Below, in pieces: positions 10,352 to 21,446 of a DNA stretch of 64,000 nt (position 1 is its first letter; each line of letters opens with the position of its first letter). The notes under the pieces were generated by a model. The model ran no database searches, was not told the DNA's origin, and worked only from the letters and a program-made list of their open reading frames with translations. The stretch comes from Phaeophleospora eucalypticola. Lineage: Eukaryota > Ascomycota > Dothideomycetes > Mycosphaerellales > Mycosphaerellaceae. Position numbers and translations under genes: made by a program. Location of the stretch: assembly GCA_022814565.1 (NCBI GenBank), contig JAKLNG010000021.1:248001-312000 (forward strand), in the 5' to 3' direction.

Positions 10352-11949
10352 CGCTTTCGGGCTCGTTTGACAGAGAACCTCACACGTCTTTCGTCTCTTG
10401 GGGCGCAGTCATCAGCGCATGATTGTGCCCAATATAGCCTTCTCCTGGATCTCGTCTGAGACATGCCGTCTCCTCTCGCATTCCGACGACGGCACTGTTA
10501 CGGCAGATCCGCCAAGAAGAGGTTCAGTGCTGCGTTGAGCAACTCAACTTGATTGCACGTGGTTGCTCGAATTCTCCTGAAGGAAGGCGAACAGTGTGAT
10601 TGGATGAGCCAGGCCAATGGAGTTGCCCTAAGACTTACGTTGTCGTTGGAGTCTTTGAAAGCAGTGTTTGGTTGCATGGAGGCCATCTAAATGTTGTGGT
10701 GCCTTTCTGGGCTGTCTGAACGCTCTTAGAGACGCAACAAGTCCTTTTGGCGGCCAAAGGTAACGATCCATGGTAAGATCGACTGTCGAAGGTTGCTGGA
10801 GCATTGTGGTCGCGGAAGACTGCTGTCATCGCGCTCGTCTCCTGCCAATTTGCGGCTCGTGAGGCGGAATCGTCGATTCATCTCCAGTTCGTTGTACCTG
10901 CGATGGTGGTACCACAAGGCTTTTCAGAGAGCTTTAGGTCCCCCGGCGGCTGAGAGTAGGCCCATATCCGCTGAGAATCGATAGTCAGCTGCTCTGGTTA
11001 GGGGCGTAAACGCCGAGACAACTTCCACGAACCTTCATCTAGGCTCCCATTCCAAGCTCTTGCAACTCGACGCGGCCACCTCTTAACAAAGGCCTGTATC
11101 GACGCCAAACAAACGACTCAAGTTCCCACACTGGTGTAGCAGCATCGTATCCATCGTACCGCTGGTTGTAAACACATTCTCCGCGGGCCTGTATCCAACC
11201 TATGACCATCCATCCAACTTGTCATCCGCCCATAGACCAGCATCTGAAGTAGACAATGACTCGCTAGCCGTGATCGAAACTGCCAAATCACTCGGGAGAC
11301 AGGCAGTAACAAGATCAATACCTGTTCGTTCGCGTCAGGTGTATACCTAATGGTGCCAGCGCAAAACTCAAACCGACATACGCTTGCTAAGTACTGCTCG
11401 AAAGCAGAAAGCCCTAGCAGCGCACTGACGTTTCTGGTTTTTGAAAAGGCAAGTCTCCCCAGAGTTAGCGTGTGCATTGGACGAAAAGGATCGCCAAGAT
11501 TCGTTGTTTCGTGGGCAAGTGAACGAGATGCCAGGCTCGGATACCTCGCATCCATACAGCCCAACCACCGTTCGTCCAAGTCGGCGATAGAAGAGATAGA
11601 CTTTCAAGACCTGCTTAGTTAGCCGGTCCCCTCATTTAAGATCGAGCAAGGATGAGAGTGTAATTAGGTTCCTGGAGGTATCGAGTGAGGCACTTCGAGT
11701 CTTTGTCAATGGGCCGCACACGTGCATCGGGCCCGACTTGTCCATGGTTCTTCACGCAGAGGAAATTGAGCTCGCATTTGCGGGATTGGCCAATCGTCAA
11801 GATTAATGCAAGAGGACGAAGCTTGACAGATGGTACATGAGGCACAGTGTAGACGCGCCCTACGACATCAATATTAGCATACGACCTCCAAAGAAGAACC
11901 TATCACGTCTCACCAGGTGAGGTTAGGCCGGCTCACGTTCCGCAACCCT

Positions 11950-12070
11950 ACAGCGTCTTCGTGCATCGAAAGGTTTACCTCAGCGGACGAGGCCGTTGCC
12001 GCTATCCTGTCCGACTGGCTATTGTCCAGGGATTCACTGGGATTTGCGGGAGCGAAATTAGCCTTCCAAT
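11950..12070 (+). repeat. Dispersed degenerate repeat, copy C
   Basis: Shares an ordered set of blocks with 29062-29230 and 46377-46548: ACAGCGTCTTCG, then a GCATCG block, a block around GCGGACGAGGCC, GACTGGCTA, and GGGAGCGAAATTAGCCTTCC. It is the most diverged of the three copies. No coding capacity is seen. Confidence 0.5.
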
Positions 12071-12520
12071 GATGAACCTGCCATAGAACCAGGTATTATA
12101 CCCAGTAACTCAGAAGCTTCTCGTACATGCCAGGGCGCGCTGGGCGCGGGCGAAAGCAGGACCCGTTCCGAATTCCGGCCTATTCACTTGCTTTCAACGT
12201 TAGCCCCTTGGCATCAAAATCATACAGAATCGCAGACAAGGGTACGATTCTGTTTCTGGCCGCTGCCTGCCTCTTCGTACGAGGTGCTATGGCCGAGCCA
12301 GAATCTTAGGGCACGGATGTGATAAGTCAGTTCGTAGTCGCAGTGACACGACCGTAGCGAGTAGGAGATTTTCTGTCGACTTTGCATGCCCTACTGCCCT
12401 AATGCGGACCTCTGGCTTCGTTGGTGTCCTTTACCATTCGTGTTGCCGAAAGAAGTGATGTGAGTGGTGATGAGGGCGGACGGATTCAGCTCGTGTACGC
12501 TGCCGCATCGACCGATCGTA

Positions 12521-12545
12521 CCGCCGCCACCGCCGCCGCCGCCGC
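12521..12545 (+). repeat. GCC trinucleotide microsatellite
   Basis: About eight CCG/GCC units with one interruption. It would encode polyproline in one frame, but no supported gene covers it. Confidence 0.8.
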
Positions 12546-15244
12546 ATACCGTTCCTTCTTCGTCATCGCCCACGAATCTTCACGATGACCATTCCTCAAT
12601 CGAGCTGCTTCTTGCGCCTCCACGACATGCGTCGGCGCCTCCCACGAGCGGCCTTTCGGCCGCCACGCACGCGTCTGCGGAGGATGGCGATCGGTTGCCG
12701 AGCGATGGCGAAAACAAAGCCTCTCCAGTCCCGCCTGCTATGCTGTACTTCGATGTCTCGACCGCTTCGATGAAGGTGTTCTTCTTCGCTGGAAGTCAAG
12801 AGCGGGCCTGCGCTGGACCACCAAACTGTGTGCCTGGCACTCCTCCGCATCAGATGCCCATACATGCTGCAACAGGAGGTCGCGCCTTTTCTGCTCCTGT
12901 CGAGTCCTACCGACCACCATTATATAGTCAGCCGATGTCCTCGAAGCTGTTCTATCATCGAATACATCAGCCGCTCACAGCACCACCAACTTCGATGCCT
13001 CATTACTTCCATTACCATGGACAAGGCGGCTTGCTATTCGATCGACACAGCGCACCCGGCCGCTCGCCTGGAGCCTCGCATCCGCTCTCATGAGCCACCA
13101 AGTTCACTGTATTGGAGGAGAATCTTCGTCATAGCCTATTGTGCCAGCTACAGACGACAGCAATATGGGCTCTGTTGCCTCCATTGCGATCACGAAGATT
13201 AGCAGATGGAATCCGTGGCACTCGTGCCGACCCAAGAGCGCCACGAAGACCAGTCTCGTCGTTTCGGGAAGTTTGAGCTCAGTACAACACAGGCAGACCA
13301 GCTCAGGGCATTCCAAGGCTCGTCGAATGACCGCGCGAGCAGTGATTGTTCCTCATGCTTTCCAATGGCAATGGCATTGGTCTCGAACATGAGCATCGCT
13401 GTGGCGCTTCATCTTGAGATCGACACTCTCCGCGATCGCGACCTTGCAGAACTTGCAGATCACAACGCCGTTCTCAGTCAGGCTCTAAGCTCATGTACTC
13501 GAACCGATGTCCGCCAGCAGTAGAGGAATGACGAGGATCAAGAACGAGCGAGTAAGACAGGTGCCTTAGCCAAAGGCTGACTTGCTGTTCCGGACATTGC
13601 TGGTTGGCTCGCATAGAGTGATAAAGTTGGGGATTGAAGTTGAGGAGAGGTTGCGACCAGATGACAGGAAACGCGAAGAGGAGTGCTGCCATGCTGAACC
13701 AATCGAGGGGAACAAGGCCGTAAACCGCGCAACACAATGTCTCACAGCAGCGCATTGTCACCTGAACACAAACGCTCGCTGTGATGACAAGTCTCCCATA
13801 ACATGTGAGCATAATTGAGCATCTTCAGGACCAGCCCTCCGGAGGGTAGGAACATGAAAGCGCCGAGACATTAGCGTCATTTTAGTGATGCCTGAGGCAC
13901 AAAGTTTTCCATAGGTTCACTTGAGTCGCTTTCCAGTGTGCAACATGGTAGATTGTTAGAAAGCCTGACTTAGCAGACGCCCTGGACGCGGATGGTAGGC
14001 CAAATCCAGCGGATATATCATTGCTGCCTCACGCCAGTCCACAGCCACAAAAGCGCCTTGATCTCAAAGCAGCTGCATCGCCCTTTGCTGAACGGACTCG
14101 ATCCGTGCATGAGTCGTGCAGTGTGCCGCTAAGTCTCTGATAATCTGTGAGACGGAAAGACATGACTTGACTCCGTCTTGGTAGTGTCGAGATGGCTGTT
14201 TCCAGGCGTTGCGGAGGTATATTCTCAGGCTTCGCGCAATAAATCGCGGTGACATCAGAATATGGGTGTCTCGGCATGTGCATGCGTCCTCCGCGCCTTT
14301 AATCTGGCAGTTAGGCGTCGGGATCCTAGGATGGCATAGGCGGCTGCAGGGCCAGCCACGTCGCTGAACATCACTCGTCGCGGGAGCAGCTGTCACAGCA
14401 AGCTGCGCAATCACGGCGCAGTAGGCGGTGGATTGGACGAGGCGAGACGGAGGAGAGCAGCATGTTGTTGGTGTTGGTTGTTTTAGGCGCGCAGAAGGAG
14501 GAAGAGCAGCGAATGGAAGAGACCAAGTGCACTGTTCTCTCCACACGGACAAAGTTGCAGGGATCGAGTGAACTTTTGGGTTAGCCTGCCGCTCCTTTGA
14601 AAGGAAGGGGTCGCGGGAACGGCCGCCGCTGCAGTGAAAGCTCCCCACGCCCACAACCCACACCCTCACCGCACCACATCGCACACCGCACCTCACTGAT
14701 ATCTTCACCCGCAACAACGCCGCCATCCTCCTCGCCGTCGTCCGCCCTGTCGTACTGCTCTGCACGACACTGAGAGCCACAGAGCCGCATCACCATCGTC
14801 GCTGTCTCTACCGTGACCCCGAGCGGAGCATATCTCGCGCTACGGGCCGCGCCCAACATCTCCTTGCCCTTCCAATCGCGGCCGTTGGCGTCCAAGTCCC
14901 GTGTGGACATCCTCCCGTTCTGGCGCGCTACACGATCACCTCACGGAACCACACTCTCGTCGACGACAGAGCCTCTTCTCGAGATATCCTTTCGACGGCC
15001 GCGCCGCAGCTCTGTGCCTGGCGCTCGCCACCTCGATCGCGACAATATCAAGACAGCACGGAGCAGTAGGAGCCAGGATCTCGTTCGAGCGGTCACAGCC
15101 CAGGGACTGCAGCTCGGAGACAACGCCAGAGCTCCACGCGTGCTGCACCAAGGCGGGGACTCCTCCGGTCGCCCTTTTCTTTTCAGAGCGTTGACGAACG
15201 CGGATACACACATTGCTGCGCGATAGCACGTGCGAGCATTCAAA

Positions 15245-16113
15245 ATGGCCACTCCAGCAACGCAATCGTTGAAGGTGCGCCAAGTCTGAGCTCCAATGCG
15301 GGGATGAGATACTGACGGAGCTTGATACAGTGCGTGGTAACGGGTGATGGTGCTGTCGGAAAGGTATGCACAATCAAGTGCGCTGGAGAGACCTCTCGCT
15401 GACCTTCGACAGACATGCCTGCTCATATCCTATACCACAAATGCCTTCCCAGGCGAATACATCCCTACTGTGTAAGCTCAGGATGCCACAAGGCTGCAAT
15501 CGCCCAGCAACTGATGAGACGAAAGATTTGACAACTACTCGGCGAGTGTCATGGTCGACAACAAGCCCATAAGTCTAGGACTCTGGGATACGGCCGGTCA
15601 GGAGGACTACGACAGACTTAGGCCGCTATCATACCCTCAGACCGATGTCTTCCTCATTTGCTTCTCCATCGTCAGCCCATCATCATTCGATAACGTCAAG
15701 GCCAAGGTGCGCATCTGCTTCATGTCTCCTGCCAAAAACTTTGCTAATTACGACCAGTGGTACCCTGAAATCGAGCACCACGCACCCGGCGTTCCCATCA
15801 TCCTCGTAGGCACCAAGCTCGACTTGAGAGACGACCCCGAAGTGCGCGAACAGCTGCGACAACGTAAGATGGCGCCAATTCAGTATGAGCAGGCTGTGCA
15901 GGTAGCAAAGGACATCAAGGCTGTGAAGTACATGGAATGTTCCGCTCTCACCCAACGGAACCTGAAGAGCGTGTTCGACGAGGCGATCAAGTATGGACAA
16001 CCCCTGCCTCACTCTCTCAGAGGCAGCAGCATACTGACAAAGCGATCCACAGAGCCGTCATCAGCCCACGACCGCCCGTCAAGACAAAAAAGTCAAAGTG
16101 CACGATCCTATGA
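15245..16113 (+). CDS. rac1: Rac-type Rho GTPase
   Basis: Small GTPase controlling polarised growth, actin and NADPH oxidase in filamentous fungi. Six exons: 15245-15274, 15331-15363, 15413-15471, 15526-15706, 15758-15990, 16053-16113, giving 198 aa. All five introns have GT-AG ends and short fungal lengths (49-62 nt). Motifs: P-loop GDGAVGKT at residues 15-22, effector loop YIPTVFDNYS with Thr40, switch II DTAGQEDYDRLR with Gln66, NKxD-equivalent TKLD, and SALTQ. The C-terminus is basic (PPVKTKKSK) and ends in the CAAX box CTIL, whose final Leu predicts geranylgeranylation and plasma-membrane attachment. The sequence MATPATQSLKCVV and the residues after switch II are Rac-like rather than Cdc42 or Rho1. 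Very secure call. Confidence 0.96.
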
Positions 16114-16818
16114 TGAGATCACCATTCGCACGCCCCCAACTCAACGACCAGATACCACACCAACTACATACCCTCCGAACTCCGACCGACCTCTAAAACC
16201 CTCAACTCTTGGCATTTCGACAGGCTCTTTGACTTCTTGCTATCGCGACCCGAATCTCGAACCGAATCCGAACCACCTCTGATCCAAGTCGTAATCGACT
16301 TTGTGACTCACTTCTACTACTCCTTTTGTTTGACCGTGGGAGGTCAAAAACGCGCTGATGACGGCACCCTCAGCGGAATGCCTGGCGATTGCAGCAACCG
16401 GCAGCAGGCAAGGCAGGGCAAGGCAGGCAGAAAGCATTCCCATAGACCATCTACAGATCGCGAGATTCTCGTTTTTACCTTTTCTAGTGTCTTTTGAATC
16501 GAATGGGTCTGCAAAAGGCTGGTGGCGCTTTCTGATGACTTTTTGGGAATTGGAAGGTACGCTTCGCTCCAAAACTCTTATTGATTTCTCCATGTTTCGA
16601 TCTTAAGGTTGGGCCTGGCACTTGCAAGCAGATATGCAGATACCTGATGGCTACTGTTGTATCTCAAACGTGACCTTGAAGGGATTCTTCTGCGGCGAAA
16701 GAAGAAAGCAAATGCAATCCAATGCGTGAGGTTGGTTTCTAGGCCACGGAAGGCTGGGTTGCGTCTCAACGCCAAGACTTCCAGGAGGATACAGCCGTGG
16801 AGTGTTGAGGTCCGTCTC
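16114..16818. other. Convergent 3-prime intergenic region
   Basis: Lies between the ends of the Rac gene and the leftward gene at 16819. Nothing beyond presumed 3-prime untranslated sequence is seen. Confidence 0.5.
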
Positions 16819-17430
16819 CTACTTGAAGATCGCCTTCACTACTCCGATCACCCACATGATCATCACCTCCATCCAATTCCAAATCGCCAAGTCCCATGCG
16901 CCAGCCTCCACGATTTCTTTGAAACGGGCGCGAATGTCCAGCTCCGTCGTCCAGTACCCGGCCTCCTGGCCCAGTGGCAGCCACAATTCGGCCTCATAAA
17001 TCTGCATCGGCCGCATCATCTCGCCGACAAGCTGGTTGCCGACCAGCTTGAAAAGGACGGTGTTTCCGTCGTAATCGTCGTTGGGTAGGATCGGGAACTT
17101 GAGCTTCTTCGCTGGCTGGGGAATGTGGATGGCATGGGACTCGAGCCACTGGGAGCTCATTGGTGTGTTGGGAGAAGGGAGGATGAACCACTTGGTGGCG
17201 TAGTACTTCTCAGCGAAGGCGGCGCGGCTGGCGCGGTCGATTTGGAGTTGGACTGGGGGCTTGTATTCTGCACGCATCATTAGCTCACGTCTTGATGAAG
17301 TGTTTCGAGGCTCGATTGTACCTTTGGTGATCTCGACATCATCGTCTCCGTCGACGGCGAAGGTGAGCGTTTTGATCTCGTCGAAGAGCTCGAGAGGAAG
17401 GCCCTGGACGAGTTCTGTGAAGGTAGGCAT
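16819..17430 (-). CDS. Uncharacterised protein, tandem paralogue 1
   Basis: Exons 17430-17322 and 17267-16819 give 185 aa. I do not recognise the family. The N-terminus MPTFTELVQGLPLELFDEIK resembles the F-box-like openings common in fungal lineage-specific families; then come PPVQLQIDRASRAAFAEKYY and a Trp-rich C-terminus. The start at 17430 was preferred over an in-frame upstream ATG at 17577 because the paralogue at 17913-18484 begins at the equivalent residue. The intron is 54 nt, phase 1, after codon 36, and its length is a multiple of three with no stop, so retention would insert 18 residues. The paralogue has an intron at the same site and phase, which supports splicing. The last 20 residues (WNWMEVMIMWVIGVVKAIFK) are hydrophobic and may contact membrane. 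Confidence 0.7.
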   Translation of the reverse strand: MPTFTELVQGLPLELFDEIKTLTFAVDGDDDVEITKGTIEPRNTSSRRELMMRAEYKPPVQLQIDRASRAAFAEKYYATKWFILPSPNTPMSSQWLESHAIHIPQPAKKLKFPILPNDDYDGNTVLFKLVGNQLVGEMMRPMQIYEAELWLPLGQEAGYWTTELDIRARFKEIVEAGAWDLAIWNWMEVMIMWVIGVVKAIFK

Positions 17431-17912
17431 GATGACTGTCGATAGTTGTTGTTGGTGGATCTGATCGTTTTGGTGGTGGTCTGGCGAAGGAAGAGCGAAG
17501 CAGCGAAGGCAGGTTGTAACTTTCTTTCGACAATCACATGCTAGCGCAATGCCAAGAACGGAAGGTGCGACCTGCACTCATGACAGTTTGTCGATTGCAT
17601 GAAATGTGCAAGGGGGAGGCGGCATCGGCATGAGAATCATATGTGCTTGCCACTTCCTATCAAAGTGATGTGCAGGGACAGAGGGATACCATCACAGCAA
17701 AGTGTTTACGTGGTTGCACACTTTCTTTGTTTTCAAGTCATTGCTATCCTAGGACTGTTCCTCCTTACTCCAAATCGATTCGGTCGTCATGTGTTGTGGC
17801 TCTGCACGTGCATGTATTCCCATGACCTTGTTCTCTTACAACTCCTTATTAGGCCTGCAGGACTTCAAAAGCCCCCTCATGCCCTGTGCTCCGTGTCCTC
17901 TTCGCTCGCTGC
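17431..17912. other. Spacer between the tandem paralogues
   Basis: About 480 nt, presumed promoter of paralogue 1 and 3-prime region of paralogue 2. No gene is seen. Confidence 0.5.
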
Positions 17913-18484
17913 TCACAAATCGTGCCAATTGGTTATCGAGACTCCGGCACTGTGTGCACATATCACCCTGCTAGATTTGTCCTGAGCCTTAGGTGGCACC
18001 AGCACCCGATGCAGGCCAGTTCCAGCTGATGCCCAGTACAAGCGTGCCCGGTCTTGCTTGGGGATCAACCAAAACTCAACCACCCGGTCCTTCAGAGGCA
18101 ACTCCTTGCGCATGACGCCAAAAGTGTACCTGTAACCGTCTGGTCGGTTCCACAGGTGATTCTCGACTTCGAAGTGTATGCTCTTTGGAACGTTCACCTC
18201 ATTCGTGCCAAGAGACTTGAGCCATTTGATGCCGGCCTCCTCGTACCTGCCGTTGACCAGAAACTTGATGGTGCTCAGGGCGTGTTCGCGAGAGGCGCGG
18301 TCGACGTGGAGGTGGAACGGAGGCTCAAAGTCTGAATTGGTCAGCTTTGAGCAGCAGACAAGAGCATTTGCCCGTTACCTTCGGTAATTTCGATCTCATC
18401 TTCGTCCAAGGTGAAGGTGAACTCCTTGATGCGATTGAAGATATCGGCTGACAGATCTTGAACTCGCTCGGTGAGCGATGGCAT
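17913..18484 (-). CDS. Uncharacterised protein, tandem paralogue 2
   Basis: Exons 18484-18379 and 18331-17913 give 174 aa. Clearly related to the gene at 16819-17430: MPSLTERVQDLSADIFNRIK against MPTFTELVQGLPLELFDEIK, and PPFHLHVDRASR against PPVQLQIDRASR, with the phase-1 intron in the same place (47 nt here). The C-terminal half differs more and lacks the hydrophobic tail; it ends ITNWHDL. The family is unknown to me and no catalytic motif stands out. Head-to-tail arrangement points to local duplication followed by divergence. Confidence 0.7.
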
Positions 18485-19475
18485 TGTGGGCCGAGGTGTC
18501 GGTTTTGTTTGTATGTTGTCGGTGAAGACTAGAATGATTGGAAAGAAGACGTTTTGAACAGAGGCTTGGCTGTCGGGAAAAGCTCGGCTGTAGCCCTAGC
18601 GCTCTCACATGCTTAGCGTGAAGTTGCAAGCGATCCAACCTCTGCTTTTCAACCTCGCCTTTTCGCATTCATGCTGGAAAGATGCGAGATTCCGCTCCCA
18701 AAATGATGAAATTGCATGCGTTCCGCAGCGCACAGTATCGTAGGCCTTCTTCTGCGCGAGGATATATACTCTGCGACGTAGTATCCCTAGTGGTAAAGAA
18801 AAGCATTGAAAAAGGTTGGCGCCTCGATGGAAGGTGATGATCATTGCAATAGAGCAGGAGTCCAAAAGACTCAGGGATGCAATCAAGCTTACTGATCAAT
18901 TATGAGATAAACGTGTGAAGTTGGAATTGCGGGCCTAGCTATATACAGCTGTGAAAAAATTTCGAGAACAAAACTCTTAGTCCTATTTGCTGAATTTTTG
19001 CCTCCCTCAAAATCTAAAAGGCGCTTTATGCGGGCCAATAAGCATTTAGCAGACAAGAAGCAAAAAGAAACTTGTTCCACCTAATCAGGAATTGAACTGC
19101 GGAGAACAACCCATCATCTCAGGTCGCACAAGGGGAAACGTAGTCAGAGCAACTGGGGAGAATCTTTCGACGCTGGCCAGAACTTTATTTGGGTTGGCCC
19201 AAGGGGTGGCCTATAACGCTAAGGCATAGGGGCCGTGGGACTCTGGTTTGCCTTTTGCTGATTGGCTGTTGAGATTTTGTAACTTATATAGGTTCAAGAC
19301 TGTGCTTTGCGGCGAGCGGAGTGACGTCCTTAAGCGTAAAATTTGCGGGTGTCTCCAGTTTGCGCGGCTGTGGGAGGGAGATGAAAGACAATGCAGCTTG
19401 GGATCACACGCCGACGCAGATAATTGTAACGGAGCATCAATGCTTCTACAGGAGCTTACAGATCAAACAAATTCT
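18485..19475. other. Intergenic; AT-rich patch near 18885-19090
   Basis: About 1 kb with no supported gene. The part from about 18885 to 19090 is visibly richer in A+T than its surroundings and contains TA-rich words such as TAGCTATATACAG, like mutated repeat remnants in related fungi. No open frame or terminal repeats are recognised. Confidence 0.4.
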
Positions 19476-21446
19476 TCAGTGCTTTGCTGAGAAGCCCTTC
19501 GACTGGATATACTTTCCGTTACTCAAGTCATTCTCAGAGACCATCGTTTTGTTCTGCGCGCGCTTCTTCGTGCAAAGTCTGTCAAGAAAGGTCAGCAGGG
19601 GTTTATCATGTTGAGAAAGGGGTATCACATACATCGCTCCCACAAGGATTCCGATCAAGAACGGTACACCAAGTCCGACACTGAGTCCAATTATGAGTCG
19701 ATTCGGTGTTCCATTCACATTGCCATCGAGCACTCCGTCGATTCTTCCGGAGATACTTGTATTCGTGGGCGGCGGCGGAACATAGGACACGGGCTTTCCG
19801 GAAGTTGAGACGACACTGACAGCATTCTTCCCAAAAGCTGCAGTCGTCGTTACAGAGTTCCGGACGGTTGTTGACCAGTCAATATCATCTTCGTCCGTCC
19901 CAGGGGTAACAGTTGCAGTCAGGGTCGTAGTGGTAGTAAATTGTGAAGTGTTCTGCAAAGAGATCGGGCAATTGATCAGTCCCGTTGACAAGCAGTTGAC
20001 ACCAGTGTAGGTGATCTCCGAAGTTGTCGTAGCTACTGACATGCCTTGACGTCGTTGGACTGCAGATGTGGCCTCTACAGCTGCAGGGGTCGTTCGGGCA
20101 GCAGCTTTTATGCACGTCGTTGCTAACTCTGTCTGCCATATGGGAGTCGATGTAGTCGCGATTGGGCCCCAGGTGGCGTCTTTGACAAATATTGAGGCCC
20201 CAGCAGATGCTCCAAGTGCAAATTGAAAGGACTGAGCTACCCCGAGCTCACAGTCTTGGTTGTTAGGCTGCTCAGTGATGTTGGTTGTAAACTCTGCGAC
20301 ATTGGCAAAGACACCAACGTCGATTCCTCCTCCAAATGATGGCACGGTAAGACCAAAGATGGTGATATTAGGAGATTTGGGCACGCCGAGGTCGAATCCT
20401 GCATGCATCCCGACGCGCAGTACAGCGGAGAAAACGACGCCGGCGCTCTCCAACTTGACAGGCAAAAATTCAAAATGGCCTCCATTGCTGAGAGAATTGT
20501 CAGCGTTATGACTCCAAAACGTAAAGGCTCCTCTGTTTGAGGATGACTTACTATGTGATGTCGGACACGTCGTTGCCAAAGAGCTCAATGTCGACAGCAA
20601 AGCCATCATCCAACAGTAGGTGGAAACCGCTGCTGACATCCATCTCTCCTGATACGGAGAATATCAAATCAACAGTCAAAGCCAGTCCGAGGTTCAACTT
20701 CTCAGTAAGGTAGAGTCCAATCATGCCTTCTGGTAAATCGCGCGCCGAGTTGAACATATGGATAGTGTACGTTGCACCAGCCGAAATGATTGTGTCGACT
20801 TCCATGTAGATTTCCAAGCCATCGAAGGAGAATTGCAATTTCGTCTCACTGACCGGCGGGATGTCGACTTCAAGAGAAAAGTTCCAAGTCGGGTACTCGA
20901 AAGCCTCATCTTCAAAGACGCTTTTTCCGATATCCACGAGGAGGTCATGCAGATATTGTTCTGCCTCGTCTGTCAAGTTTTTGATGTTTGTCTCCGCTTG
21001 ATCGGTGATGTTGCCGAGAGTTTGAGAGACGTTGAAGCTATCCGGATAGGTCAACTCTGCAGCTGCTGTGCCTTTGATATAGCAATTCGTGCAAATGATA
21101 GCAACCCCGCCGTTGAAAGTAGTGTCGTTGATTTTGCCACTGAGTGCACCGCTTGATCCACTAAAAGCAAGTTAGTTCAGTCACTAGGCCATCAAGTGGT
21201 GCCAATGATGACATACAGTTGCAGAAGGTGGGCATCAGTCCAGCTTCTGTCAAGGGTGGTGCTGCTCTTCTTGGTTCCTCGTGGGGACAGAGCAGCTTTG
21301 CTAACTTCGCTTCGAACAGCTTGTATTACTTCTGCTTCAGACTGTCCTTCGGGAACTCGGACGATGGTACTGGAGTCTATCACAGAAGCCGCAGCGAATG
21401 TGAGAAAGAGCAACACCAGCCAGCTTGCAAGGGGTGGTTGACGCAT
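19476..21446 (-). CDS. Large secreted single-pass membrane protein (DUF7223-like, unverified)
   Basis: Exons 21446-21217, 21160-20552, 20487-19633 and 19578-19476 give 598 aa. A signal peptide (MRQPPLASWLVLLFLTFAAA) is followed by an acidic N-terminal part, a Cys pair (CTNCYIKGTAA), a long beta-rich region with FSFDGLEIYMEVDTII and VDLIFSVSGEMDVSSG, a Thr/Ser-rich stalk with several N-glycosylation sites, one transmembrane helix (RLIIGLSVGLGVPFLIGILV) and a Lys-rich cytosolic tail. This matches large fungal surface proteins that I recall being annotated with DUF7029/DUF7223; this is from memory. The last intron (54 nt, GTATGT, CTGAC, ACAG) is a multiple of three without a stop, so both spliced and retained forms are translatable. 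A TATAAA lies about 100 nt before the ATG. Function unknown. Confidence 0.72.

Larger units (their letters stand above)
9955..15244. other. Gene-poor 5.3 kb interval
   Basis: No gene can be supported with confidence. It holds a coding-like minus-strand tail at 10136-10351 (ends KYGGRMYKTELEA, stop), a GCC trinucleotide run at about 12521-12545, a plus-strand frame at 12464-13093 that encodes only low-complexity Pro/Ser sequence at its start, and one copy of the dispersed repeat at 11950-12070. The last 300 bases are the leader of the Rac gene. Decayed mobile DNA is a reasonable but unproven explanation for the interval. Confidence 0.5.

Noticed and set aside
12464..13093. 209-codon plus-strand frame
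   Set aside because: Begins in a GCC microsatellite giving polyproline, has no domain, and overlaps equally long frames on the other strand; not supported as a gene.
14064..14780. 238-codon minus-strand frame
   Set aside because: Arg/Ser/Cys-rich chance-like composition, no motif, overlaps the Rac gene's upstream region.
19081..19145. tRNA-like T-loop word on the minus strand (GTTCAATTC)
   Set aside because: The flanking bases do not form a T-stem and there is no acceptor or anticodon arm.
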